Source: an uncultured Bacteroides sp.
GTDB lineage: Bacteria > Bacteroidota > Bacteroidia > Bacteroidales > Bacteroidaceae
Length of the DNA: 6,326 nt
Direction of reading: 5' to 3'
Assembly (NCBI GenBank): GCA_900557355.1
Contig: USSR01000414.1
Coordinates: 1 to 6,326, forward strand
Positions 6,303-6,326 of the stretch are shown piece by piece. The number at the start of each line of letters is the position of its first letter. Position 1 is the stretch's first letter. The notes under the pieces were generated by a model. The model had not been told where the DNA came from. It ran no database searches and saw only the letters and a program-made list of their open reading frames with translations. The position numbers were made by a program, and so were the translations under genes.

Positions 6303-6326
6303 TCCTTTTTATATTTTTATGGAATA

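Noticed and set aside
6303..6326. Terminator after rubrerythrin.
   Set aside because: The DNA is T-rich but shows no inverted repeat before the window ends.

Overview
The window looks like chromosomal DNA of a Bacteroides species (phylum Bacteroidota). Three lines of evidence point there. Two promoters match the Bacteroides form exactly (TTTG, about 20 bp, TAnnTTTG) and the genes lack Shine-Dalgarno sequences. The NAD synthetase begins and ends like the 641-residue Bacteroides enzyme. A PerR repressor sits beside a rubrerythrin with its rubredoxin module at the N-terminus, a familiar oxidative-stress pair in anaerobes. No phage, transposon, CRISPR or defence gene is visible, and most of the window is ordinary core genome.

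Layout. (1) Positions 1-149 hold the last 48 codons of an outer-membrane beta-barrel protein, probably TonB-receptor-like, cut by the window edge. Only 12 bp later an orphan, membrane-tethered periplasmic solute-binding (SBP_bac_3) protein begins (162-995). (2) The gap between convergent genes (996-1205) holds a striking array of seven 22-bp units, each built round an imperfect GTAA-N6-TTAC dyad, followed by an AT-rich hairpin. (3) nadE, glutamine-dependent NAD+ synthetase, lies on the minus strand (1206-3131) with a perfect Bacteroides promoter. (4) Divergent from it, at 3269-5155, is a membrane sensor histidine kinase with a periplasmic ABC-substrate-binding-like sensor and no response regulator nearby. 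(5) At 5282-6302 lies the perR-rubrerythrin unit, driven by a consensus promoter with a PerR box just downstream of the predicted transcription start.

How they work together. The clearest functional unit is perR-rbr. PerR carries all five residues expected to bind the regulatory metal and four zinc-binding cysteines, the operator resembles the Bacillus PerR box at 12 of 15 positions, and the downstream gene encodes the peroxide-removing enzyme. This predicts an autoregulated, peroxide-inducible operon. The outer-membrane protein and the solute-binding protein are probably co-transcribed, but their ligand is unknown. nadE and the kinase share only a divergent intergenic region.

The best candidate for something undescribed is the 22-bp palindrome array at 1023-1176, which places a GTAA/TTAC half-site about once per DNA helical turn. 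Its function cannot be told from the sequence alone.
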